From NCBI GenBank assembly GCA_964587105.1, contig CAZPKG010000010.1, positions 1 to 64,000 of the forward strand: 64,000 nucleotides of DNA. Direction: 5' to 3'. The notes under the pieces are model-generated. The model made no database searches, was not told the origin of the DNA, and saw only the letters and a list, made by a program, of their open reading frames with translations. Of the stretch, positions 27,966 through 34,444 are shown piece after piece. Numbering within the stretch: the first letter of the stretch is position 1; each line of letters opens with the position of its first letter. This DNA comes from JABWCQ01 sp964587105 (GTDB lineage: Bacteria; Electryoneota; RPQS01). Made by a program: the position numbers and the translations under genes.

Positions 27966-28006
27966 ATTCCCTTCTGTTGACAACGCAAGGGAATTTCTGT
28001 TATTTA
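27966..28006 (+). promoter_or_regulatory. Promoter with a 29-nt near-palindrome centred on its -35 element
   Basis: TTGACA (27977-27982) and TATTTA (28001-28006), 18 nt apart, lie just before the acyltransferase start. The -35 sits at the centre of an interrupted palindrome: ATTCCCTT (27966-27973), CT, GTTG, A, CAAC, GC, AAGGGAAT (27987-27994), so 12 of 14 half-site positions pair. A dimeric repressor bound here would block the -35. Confidence 0.6.
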
Positions 28007-28033
28007 GACTCCGTCAACCTACATAGAGTTTCC

Positions 28034-28912
28034 GTGCCCCACACTCTCTCACACTACATCCAGTATGTTGCCATTCGCGCTCTTTTTGGCCTGTTTGGTC
28101 TTTTACCACGCAGAATTAGAGGGCAGATCGGTATCGCTCTTGGATGGCTTGGCTACCGTTTCGGCATTCGTAAGCGTGTTGTTCTTCAGAATTTGAGCAT
28201 CGCATTCCCGACCCTCCCGCGAGCTGGGCAAGAGGCTATTGCCCGGCGATGCTTCGAACACTTTGGGACGGTTGCCACGAGCCTTTCACTTACATCCGGC
28301 GTGACACGAGAGGACATCGGCAAATGGATTTTCCCTGAAGGTCTGGAATGCATGGATCAAGCGCTAATAGGAGGCAAAGGGGGAATTGTAGTTTCCGGGC
28401 ACCTTGGCAATTGGGAGATCGTCGGAGCAACTTGTGCGCGCCTTGGTTACCCAGTCTCGTTTGTTGTGACCACGCAACGTAACAAGCTCGTGGAAGAATG
28501 GTTGGACAATGTTAGAAGGCGAGCTGGAGTTGAGATCATCCCGAGAAAGCAGGCCATCAAAGGTGTTTTATCGGCACTTCAAAGGAATCGGATTGTGGCG
28601 ATCCTGATTGACCAGGATGCGCATGAAGACGGAGTATTTGTTCCGTTTTTCGGGAAACTCAGCTCGACACCCCGAGGACCTGCTGTGTTTCATCTGCGAA
28701 CCGGGGCGCCACTGATTTTCATGTCTTCCTATCGTTTGCCGAGTGAAAAATACCGGTTCAAGCTTGAAAACGTTGCGGCACTTGAAGAAGCCGATCAGGA
28801 ACAAATCATGAGTTTGCTAACCGCGAAGCTTGAACAAGCTGTTCGAGTAGCGCCTGAGCAGTGGTTTTGGATGCACAAAAGATGGAAAACTCCCCCGCCC
28901 GCGTCCTCATAA
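28034..28912 (+). CDS. Lipid A biosynthesis acyltransferase (LpxL/HtrB family)
   Basis: The protein has about 292 residues with an N-terminal membrane-interacting segment (AIRALFGLFGLLPRRI) and the HtrB family motifs: HLGNWE (HX4E catalytic pair), VVTTQRNKLVEEWL, IAILIDQDA and VPFFGKLSSTPRGPAVF. The C-terminus ends WFWMHKRWKTPP, the typical LpxL tail. It adds a secondary acyl chain to lipid A or a related glycolipid at the inner membrane. The GTG at 28034 was chosen because the promoter -10 lies at 28001-28006, downstream of the earlier in-frame GTG. A glycosyltransferase gene follows with overlap. Confidence 0.92.
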   Translation: MPHTLSHYIQYVAIRALFGLFGLLPRRIRGQIGIALGWLGYRFGIRKRVVLQNLSIAFPTLPRAGQEAIARRCFEHFGTVATSLSLTSGVTREDIGKWIFPEGLECMDQALIGGKGGIVVSGHLGNWEIVGATCARLGYPVSFVVTTQRNKLVEEWLDNVRRRAGVEIIPRKQAIKGVLSALQRNRIVAILIDQDAHEDGVFVPFFGKLSSTPRGPAVFHLRTGAPLIFMSSYRLPSEKYRFKLENVAALEEADQEQIMSLLTAKLEQAVRVAPEQWFWMHKRWKTPPPASS

Positions 28913-29910
28913 TTGACACCGCTTGGCTCGGTGATGTGTTGTTTACGACGTCATTGATTGGCGCCGTGCGCGAAGCATGGGCTCAGGCGGAGATTCATTT
29001 GGTGACGGCACCGCGAGCACAGGAGCTTGTGCAGCATCACCCTGAGCTTTCTAGCGTTCGGATATTCGATAAGCACGGCAAAGAAGGCGGCGTGTTGGCA
29101 CTGAAGAAGCTCGCCGCAGATCTTAACTCGATTAAGTTTGATATTGTGTTGTGCGCGCATCCATCAATGAGATCAAGGATGTTGTGTGCGATGCTCGATG
29201 CTCCAATTCGTGTCGGTCATCCCGGGCTGTTGTCTTCGCGGGCGTTTACGAAAGTTGTGCGCAATGACCTCTCCGTTCAGCCCGATCATGTTGAACGGCG
29301 GTTGAATTTATTGCGGGCGATTGTTCCGGTGGACCACACACCACCATTGAAAGTCGGACTGTCGCCTGACGATGTTCTTTGGGCTAGGCAGCGGTTTGCT
29401 GAATACGGAGCAGATTCAGCATCTACACTCGCGCTAATTCCCGGTTCTGCCCGCAAAACGAAGCAGTGGGATATTGCGAATTTCAATGAACTCGCGAAAC
29501 GATGGCTTCAACATCATGCGAATAACCGGGTTCTCGTTTTTCTTGGCCCAAGTGAAGTTTCACTCAAGTCAGAGATTGACGTCGCCGGAGACGTGCGCTC
29601 TGTGATTGTAGAGGAATCGCTTAGAAAATGTGCGGCATTGCTAAGCATGTGCTCTGTTGCCGTCGGAAACGATACGGGAGTATCATTCTTGGCGATCGCT
29701 GCGGGCTGTGAAAAGGTGCTGGTTCTGTACGGGTGTACACAAGTTAATTACACTTTCCCGATGCCGCATAAGGCGATTGCTGCCGGTGTGCCTTGTTGTT
29801 TGCCAAGATCGGGGCATGGTGAAAAGATGTGCAGATGGACGGTCGGTCCACCGTGGTGCATGAATCAAATCACAGTAGATCGAATTGCCGGAGAGATCAT
29901 CAAAAAGTAA
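28882..29910 (+). CDS. Glycosyltransferase family 9 (heptosyltransferase-like)
   Basis: This protein of about 342 residues has a GT-B fold. The N-terminus VLIIDTAWLGDVLFTTSLI is the family-9 signature, with the catalytic Asp in GDV. It also contains LALIPGSARKTKQW and a C-terminal nucleotide-sugar site (VGNDTGVSFLAIAAGCEKVLVLYG). The family adds heptose to the lipopolysaccharide core; sugar specificity is not readable. It overlaps the acyltransferase gene by 31 nt when started at the ATG 28882, and the pair probably works on the same lipid. It ends at the terminator 29911-29943. Confidence 0.9.
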   Translation: MENSPARVLIIDTAWLGDVLFTTSLIGAVREAWAQAEIHLVTAPRAQELVQHHPELSSVRIFDKHGKEGGVLALKKLAADLNSIKFDIVLCAHPSMRSRMLCAMLDAPIRVGHPGLLSSRAFTKVVRNDLSVQPDHVERRLNLLRAIVPVDHTPPLKVGLSPDDVLWARQRFAEYGADSASTLALIPGSARKTKQWDIANFNELAKRWLQHHANNRVLVFLGPSEVSLKSEIDVAGDVRSVIVEESLRKCAALLSMCSVAVGNDTGVSFLAIAAGCEKVLVLYGCTQVNYTFPMPHKAIAAGVPCCLPRSGHGEKMCRWTVGPPWCMNQITVDRIAGEIIKK

Positions 29911-29943
29911 AAAATCGCCGAAGCAAATTGCTCCGGCGATTTT
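29911..29943. terminator. Bidirectional terminator
   Basis: Arms AAAATCGCCG (29911-29920) and CGGCGATTTT (29934-29943), with additional partial pairing inside, give U-runs on both strands. It separates the LPS pair from the degenerate AAA+ gene on the minus strand. Confidence 0.9.
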
Positions 29944-29961
29944 CATTGGCTTCTTCCGCAA

Positions 29962-30819
29962 CTAATTGGTGGCAGAGACGGCGGCCGTTTTCGGCGAACT
30001 CACCATCCGTTCCAGCAAGTCGTGGACAAGACTCTTAAGCGTTTGCGGCGACTCGATCTCTTCAAAATGCGCCAGCAGGATTGCCGGGTCGAATTGGCCG
30101 TTTGACAAAGACATCACGCTTTCCACGTGGTTTCGCAACTGCCTTACATTCTCGGGCCATTCAACCCGCGTTAGTAGTTCCATATAGTGATATGGAACCG
30201 AGGGGCGCGTCACCCGTTCACGAGCAGCAAACGACTGCAATACATCCGCGACAAGGTAGGGGATATCCGCATTTCGTTCTGCCAATGTAGGCACGGTCAA
30301 GACAGATTCGGATATCTTGCCATACAGATTTTCAGAAAACATGCCCCGCGACAATTGTGCAGCGAGGTCACCCGCGTGAGCGGTGAGCATTAGCCTTGCG
30401 TCGAGCGTCATGCGTTCACCCGCCGAAGTTGTGTACTCCGCTCGTTCAAGAGTCTGGAGGAGGCGCTCTTGTGCAATCGGAAGTAGCTGCTCAATCCCTG
30501 TAATAACGAGCGACCCGCCGTGCGACCGCGTGATGACACCCTGCTCGCGCGCTGTTTGACCGAACAAGACCGAATCGAGCGAATCAGGCGTGAGTCGTGA
30601 AGCCGCGACGCTGAGAAACGGTCCGCTTGAGCGCAAGGAGGAGTTATGAATTGCACGCGCCAGAACGCCTTTGCCCGTGCCCGATTCACCCACGATCAAC
30701 AGTGGGCGTTCGCTATGTATGTGTTGGCCGGCTTGTTTCACAAGGCGCTGCATGGCCGCACTTCTGGCCACAAGCGACCCGATCGTGTACCGACTCTCCA
30801 TCCAGTTCTTTTCTAACAT
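29962..30819 (-). CDS. Degenerate NtrC-family AAA+ protein, no GAFTGA and no Walker B acidic residues
   Basis: This protein of about 285 residues aligns through most of a sigma54-activator AAA+ domain: Walker A LLIVGESGTGKGVLARAIH, then a region where ESELFG...GAFTGA should be but which reads SVLFGQTAREQGV. Walker B reads GGSLVITGIEQL where active proteins have FLDE, and the Arg finger region FSENLYGKI lacks the FRxDLYYRL arginines. Sensor II (WPENVRQLRNHVE) is kept. It can plausibly bind ATP but not hydrolyse it or contact sigma54. No receiver or HTH domain is attached. ATG 30819 has a GAGGAG site (30826-30831); a longer version starting TTG/ATG at 30849/30846 would overlap the membrane-protein stop. 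It is the last gene of the repeat-peptide unit. Confidence 0.8.
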   Translation of the reverse strand: MLEKNWMESRYTIGSLVARSAAMQRLVKQAGQHIHSERPLLIVGESGTGKGVLARAIHNSSLRSSGPFLSVAASRLTPDSLDSVLFGQTAREQGVITRSHGGSLVITGIEQLLPIAQERLLQTLERAEYTTSAGERMTLDARLMLTAHAGDLAAQLSRGMFSENLYGKISESVLTVPTLAERNADIPYLVADVLQSFAARERVTRPSVPYHYMELLTRVEWPENVRQLRNHVESVMSLSNGQFDPAILLAHFEEIESPQTLKSLVHDLLERMVSSPKTAAVSATN

Positions 30820-30845
30820 CTTCATCTCCTCAACTAAACAATTCA

Positions 30846-31817
30846 TCAACTATTCGCGCGCCGAGCTACATGAGTTGGTGTTCTGCGCACTTTCATTCGT
30901 GCCGAGCCGGGCCCAAAGAATATCTTCTGCCCAATCTTTTCCGGATCAAAAAAAGTCCGTAGAATAAGGCGATCAAACCTACCGATCCGCCGATCAATAG
31001 CAGGGTCGTCAGATAAGCACTGGGATTCATAATAGTCTGCTATTGTTTGTGACTTGAATTTCAGCCGCAAGGCCAAGCAAATGACCATCGCGATGTTTGT
31101 TATCATTATTGCCCATTGTGAAACGACAAGAAACGCCATTTCAGAACTCGGCAACATCATCTCAGCTGTGTCGATTGCCAGCGCCAAGCCGAACAGGAAT
31201 AACAATGTGTCGGCAAATGCACCAATCGGTCTATCCGTACGATATTTATGCACATAGAATGCCAACAGCACGAGCAGACTGTACACATCCAATAATGCCG
31301 AGGAACGATTTAATTCTGCATAGTTTACGATTTGCTTTCCATTGCTGTCTTGAACCAAGGCCGCAAGCGGGTCCCATGTGTAGGGGGAATACAACCACCC
31401 CACCATGATGAAAAGCGCCAACCCACCCATTGCAACATGCACGAGACGTTTGCTCGGGCTTGTGATGTACCCGATCGTAATGGTCGTTACCGCCCACGCA
31501 AATGCCGAGTGAACTCCGATGACAGGATACCACACGTAGAATCTTAAGGAGTTCACAAAATCGTCAGCAGAACTAAAAATCACCCAGATTGGTGTGACCA
31601 ATGCGTTTACAGCGAAGACAATCCAGAGTGTGAAAAACACATGCCTGTAGTGACGCTCGCGCTGATAGGCCAAGAAACTGAGCAAGGAAAGCACTGCCAA
31701 GATCGCGATGTTCCCCAAAAAGCTGAATTCCCAAACCCACTCCGGGGTTTTGGGATGCAGCAAAGCCACCCCAAGCATAGTTAGGGTGATAAGCCCATAA
31801 ATGAGAAAAGCGACCAT
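30846..31817 (-). CDS. Eight-TM membrane protein of unknown function
   Basis: This protein of about 323 residues has eight predicted TM helices in its first 255 residues (starts near VAFLIYGLI, FSFLGNIAI, VFFTLWIVF, GVHSAFAWA, HVAMGGLAL, LLDVYSLLV, TLLFLFGLA, VVSQWAIMI). A basic cytoplasmic tail of about 70 residues ends it, without an enzymatic domain. The form recalls the 7TM/8TM sensor parts of histidine kinases, but the kinase is missing. ATG 31817 lies within the 3' arm of the hairpin 31808-31856; a TTG at 31847 in the 5' arm is the alternative. It overlaps or abuts the degenerate AAA+ gene. I recognise no family. Confidence 0.65.
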   Translation of the reverse strand: MVAFLIYGLITLTMLGVALLHPKTPEWVWEFSFLGNIAILAVLSLLSFLAYQRERHYRHVFFTLWIVFAVNALVTPIWVIFSSADDFVNSLRFYVWYPVIGVHSAFAWAVTTITIGYITSPSKRLVHVAMGGLALFIMVGWLYSPYTWDPLAALVQDSNGKQIVNYAELNRSSALLDVYSLLVLLAFYVHKYRTDRPIGAFADTLLFLFGLALAIDTAEMMLPSSEMAFLVVSQWAIMITNIAMVICLALRLKFKSQTIADYYESQCLSDDPAIDRRIGRFDRLILRTFFDPEKIGQKIFFGPGSARMKVRRTPTHVARRANS

Positions 31818-31856
31818 TGGCTCGTAGATATGCAATCTACAAGCCAATGGTCGCTT
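31808..31856 (-). terminator. Long hairpin: terminator or attenuator covering the next gene's start codon
   Basis: Perfect 15-bp arms (31808-31822 and 31842-31856) continue, after one mismatch, into a further 6-bp stem (GTAGAT/ATCTAC) with a 5-nt loop. On the minus strand the stem is followed by TTTTCTC, so it looks like an intrinsic terminator 24 nt after the repeat-peptide stop. The ATG of the eight-TM gene (31817-31815) lies in the descending arm. A smaller hairpin TTGGGC/GCCCAA (31855-31869) shares two nt with it. Confidence 0.8.
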
Positions 31857-31879
31857 GGGCAGAGCCCAAAAAAGACTAA

Positions 31880-32203
31880 CTATTTACCGGGTTGAGGGGG
31901 AACTATGGGACTGAGTGCCGAAATGCCCTTACCGGGTTGTGGCGGCACAATTGGACTTAAGGCAGAAATCCCTTTGCCTGGCTGCGGCGGAACAATTGGA
32001 CTCAGGGCCGAGATACCCTTACCGGGTTGCGGCGGAACAATTGGAGTCAAAGCTGATATCCCTTTGCCCGGCTGTGGGGGAACAATAGGGCTCAGCGCCG
32101 AGATTCCCTTGCCGGGTTGCGGCGGTACGATCGGACTCAATGCAGCGTAACTTGCTACTGATAACAAGCTTACGAGCAAAATTGCGGAAACAAGTTTCTT
32201 CAT
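31880..32203 (-). CDS. Exported repeat peptide: signal peptide plus six ALSPIVPPQPGKGIS units
   Basis: The 107-residue precursor has a classic Sec signal peptide (MKKLVSAILLVSLLSVASYA). Five tandem copies of the 15-residue unit ALSPIVPPQPGKGIS follow, then a final copy cut to 12 residues (ending PGK). The only amino-acid difference is Ser to Thr in unit 3. At DNA level the copies differ at many third codon positions, and odd and even copies use two alternating codon versions, so the protein sequence is under selection and the array probably grew in two-unit steps. Each unit has a PP pair that would make translation EF-P dependent. AGGTGAGG precedes the ATG. No homologous family is known to me; it could be a secreted signal, a structural polymer or a toxin/bacteriocin-like precursor. 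Confidence 0.85.
   Translation of the reverse strand: MKKLVSAILLVSLLSVASYAALSPIVPPQPGKGISALSPIVPPQPGKGISALTPIVPPQPGKGISALSPIVPPQPGKGISALSPIVPPQPGKGISALSPIVPPQPGK
31883..32143 (-). repeat. Tandem 45-bp coding repeat, 5.8 copies
   Basis: In-frame 45-nt units encode the ALSPIVPPQPGKGIS repeats. Units alternate between a CCCTTACCGGGTTG-type and a CCCTTTGCCTGGCTG-type version (plus-strand reading), indicating a 90-nt higher-order unit. There are no spacers, so it is not a CRISPR array. Confidence 0.95.
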
Positions 32204-32252
32204 CTGATTTTCCTCACCTTAAGAATCGGCCCACCCTTTTCTTGTTGCGTTA

Positions 32253-32281
32253 AATATAAGAACGCCATAACATGTTGTCAA
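32253..32281 (-). promoter_or_regulatory. Near-consensus sigma70 promoter of the repeat-peptide gene
   Basis: Minus strand: TTGACA (32276-32281), 17-nt spacer, TATATT (32253-32258), about 50 nt before the ATG at 32203. Hexamers and spacing are identical to the rRNA promoter at 1270-1298, predicting strong, constitutive or growth-linked transcription. Confidence 0.88.
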
Positions 32282-32512
32282 GTTGCATTAAAGAAACTTC
32301 AAATTCTTTTGAGCATCGTTATGTATCTACAAAATAGTTTCTTGCGCCTGCTTTTGATAATTTCGCTGCCGATTGCGCCCATTTTTCGGAGGCACTAACT
32401 CAGAGAATGCGAAGTTGCAATGATCAGATTGGGGTAGTGCTTGTTTGGAGAGTTCAACTTCCGTAAATTATCTGGATTAGAGCCGAACCGATTCGAATGG
32501 AAGTATTCTTAA
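32282..32512. other. Intergenic region upstream of prfA
   Basis: This 231-nt gene-free stretch separates the divergent repeat-peptide promoter and prfA. It is AT-rich in its left half. I see no convincing -35/-10 pair for prfA; TTGCGC (32342) with TAATTT (32358) is too close together. No RNA structure is evident. Confidence 0.4.
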
Positions 32513-33589
32513 GTGCTTGATAAGATTGAACATATTTTGAAACGCGCCGCTGACATCCAGGCGAAACTCGCGTTACCTGAAGTGGCATCGGTCCAATCCA
32601 TCGCTACCCCTCTTCTCAAAGAGGCAAAGGACCTTGTGCCGCTTGTTGACAAAGCGAGAGAGTATCTGAAGGTATCTGACGAGATTTCAGGGGCCAAAGA
32701 ACTTTCGGCCTCATCTGACCCTGCGATGCGGGAAATGGCCTCGCTTGAGTTAGAGAGCTTGGAAAACCAACTCAAAATGGTTGAGGATGAGCTTCGGAAT
32801 CTGTTGCTCCCCCGCGATCCAGCCGATGAGCGCAACGCGATTCTGGAAATCCGAGCGGGTACGGGCGGAGAAGAGGCGGCACTATTTGCCGGAGATTTAT
32901 TCCGGATGTACATGCGGTATTGCGAAACGATGCGCTGGAAATTTGAGGTTGCGTCAGTGACGGAAGCGGAAGCCGGTGGCATAAAAGAGGTCGTTGTGGA
33001 AGTTCGTGGACAAGAAGTGTATGGCATGTTAAAATGGGAAAGTGGCGTGCATCGTGTCCAACGAGTTCCCGTGACGGAAGCACAGGGGCGTATTCATACG
33101 TCTGCGGCATCTGTTGCCGTGCTCCCGGAAGCTGAAGAAACGGATCTCGAAGTGAAAACTACCGATCTAAAGATCGACGTCTATCGCTCTTCAGGGGCAG
33201 GAGGCCAGCACGTCAACACAACGGAATCCGCCGTGCGCATTACGCATTTGCCAACGGGCTTAGTTGTAGCAATTCAAGATGAGCGTTCGCAAATCAAAAA
33301 TAGAGCGAAAGCGCTTAAGATTCTGACGTCGAGACTTTTGGTAATGAAACGCGAAGAAGAGGCGGCAAAACTCTCGGCGGAGCGCAAAGGATTAATCGGC
33401 TCCGGTGATCGCTCAGAGAAGATTCGTACCTATAATTACCCGCAGAACCGCGTCACGGACCACCGCATCAATTTGACTCTTTACAAACTTGACAGAGTGA
33501 TGGAAGGCGATATCAGCGAATTGATTGAAGCGCTGCGCATGGCTGACCGCACAGAAAAGCTCAATCGAGCAGCCGAGAGCATGGCGTGA
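32513..33589 (+). CDS. prfA: Peptide chain release factor 1
   Basis: The 358-residue class I release factor recognises UAA and UAG. The GGQ motif that triggers peptidyl-tRNA hydrolysis is in SSGAGGQHVNTTESAVRI, and the stop-codon tripeptide is PVT (QRVPVTEAQGRIHTS), the RF1 (not RF2 SPF) type. The N-terminal helical domain (about 1-95) is complete. GTG start at 32513. It overlaps prmC by four nt; prmC methylates the GGQ glutamine of this protein, the usual gene pair. First gene of the eight-gene plus-strand operon. Confidence 0.97.
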   Translation: MLDKIEHILKRAADIQAKLALPEVASVQSIATPLLKEAKDLVPLVDKAREYLKVSDEISGAKELSASSDPAMREMASLELESLENQLKMVEDELRNLLLPRDPADERNAILEIRAGTGGEEAALFAGDLFRMYMRYCETMRWKFEVASVTEAEAGGIKEVVVEVRGQEVYGMLKWESGVHRVQRVPVTEAQGRIHTSAASVAVLPEAEETDLEVKTTDLKIDVYRSSGAGGQHVNTTESAVRITHLPTGLVVAIQDERSQIKNRAKALKILTSRLLVMKREEEAAKLSAERKGLIGSGDRSEKIRTYNYPQNRVTDHRINLTLYKLDRVMEGDISELIEALRMADRTEKLNRAAESMA

Positions 33590-34443
33590 GTGACAGCAAG
33601 CGGTTGATTGATCTGCTTGCAGCGACGGATGAGTTTTTCAAAACTCGCGGAATCGATTCGCCGCGCCGAAACGCCGAAGCATTATTTGCAAAAGCTCTTC
33701 AACTTCCGCGGATTGAACTCTATTTACAGCACGATAGACCGCTCAAAGAGCACGAACTGGAACAAATCCGCGAGTTGATCCGCCGTCGGGCAAAGCGCGA
33801 GCCATTGCAATATCTTGTCGGCGAAGTTGAGTTTTGTGAAGCGCGAATTGCCTTGACTCCGGGATTGCTTATTCCACGACCAGAGACGGAAGAGATGACG
33901 GCGAGGCTGTTTGAAAAAATCCCGCCCAACTCAAGAATTCTCGATGTAGGATGCGGGACGGGTTGCATCTCAGTTGCGTTGGCGAAAAATCTCCATACAT
34001 GTGCGGTGATTGCAGTTGACATTGACCCTGACGCAGTGGAAATAACAAAGAGTAACGCAGCCCTCAACGGAGTATCGGGGCGAGTGTCTGCATTTGTCGG
34101 GAATATGTACTCACTGTCATTCTCGACTCAGATTGAGGCGCCGTTTGACGTGGTCGTTTCTAATCCTCCCTATCTTCGGAATGATGAGTTGCAAACGCTC
34201 GAACCTGAAGTCAAGTACCATGAACGACCTCATGCATTGGCGGCAGGTGTAAATGGATATGAGTGTTTTGTACGGCTTGCTGAGCTAATGCCGGCGGTTC
34301 TCAGGCGCGGCGGCACGTTCGCTGTTGAATTTGGCATTCATCAGGAAGGCATGGTCCGCGAACTGTTTGCACCATTGCTGACTGAAGTGAACATCTATCG
34401 CGATATGCAAGGCAAAGAGAGATTTCTTATCGGCAAACGCTGA
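33586..34443 (+). CDS. prmC: Release factor glutamine methyltransferase
   Basis: The 285-residue SAM-dependent N5-glutamine methyltransferase modifies the GGQ Gln of RF1/RF2. The N-terminal helical domain has RRAKREPLQYLVGEVEF and PGLLIPRPETEE. The methyltransferase domain has the SAM motif ILDVGCGTGCISVAL and the catalytic NPPY (VVSNPPYLRND). The GTG start overlaps the prfA stop (GTGA), so translation is coupled. The 3' end is two nt from the next gene. Confidence 0.97.
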   Translation: MSDSKRLIDLLAATDEFFKTRGIDSPRRNAEALFAKALQLPRIELYLQHDRPLKEHELEQIRELIRRRAKREPLQYLVGEVEFCEARIALTPGLLIPRPETEEMTARLFEKIPPNSRILDVGCGTGCISVALAKNLHTCAVIAVDIDPDAVEITKSNAALNGVSGRVSAFVGNMYSLSFSTQIEAPFDVVVSNPPYLRNDELQTLEPEVKYHERPHALAAGVNGYECFVRLAELMPAVLRRGGTFAVEFGIHQEGMVRELFAPLLTEVNIYRDMQGKERFLIGKR

Positions 34444-34444
34444 C

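Noticed and set aside
31883..32143. Possible CRISPR-like array
   Set aside because: Repeats are contiguous without spacers and are in-frame coding units of an exported peptide.
31905..32150. Plus-strand repetitive frame (glycine/leucine-rich)
   Set aside because: It is the complement of the repeat-peptide gene, has no signal peptide or ribosome-binding site, and the promoter supports the minus strand.
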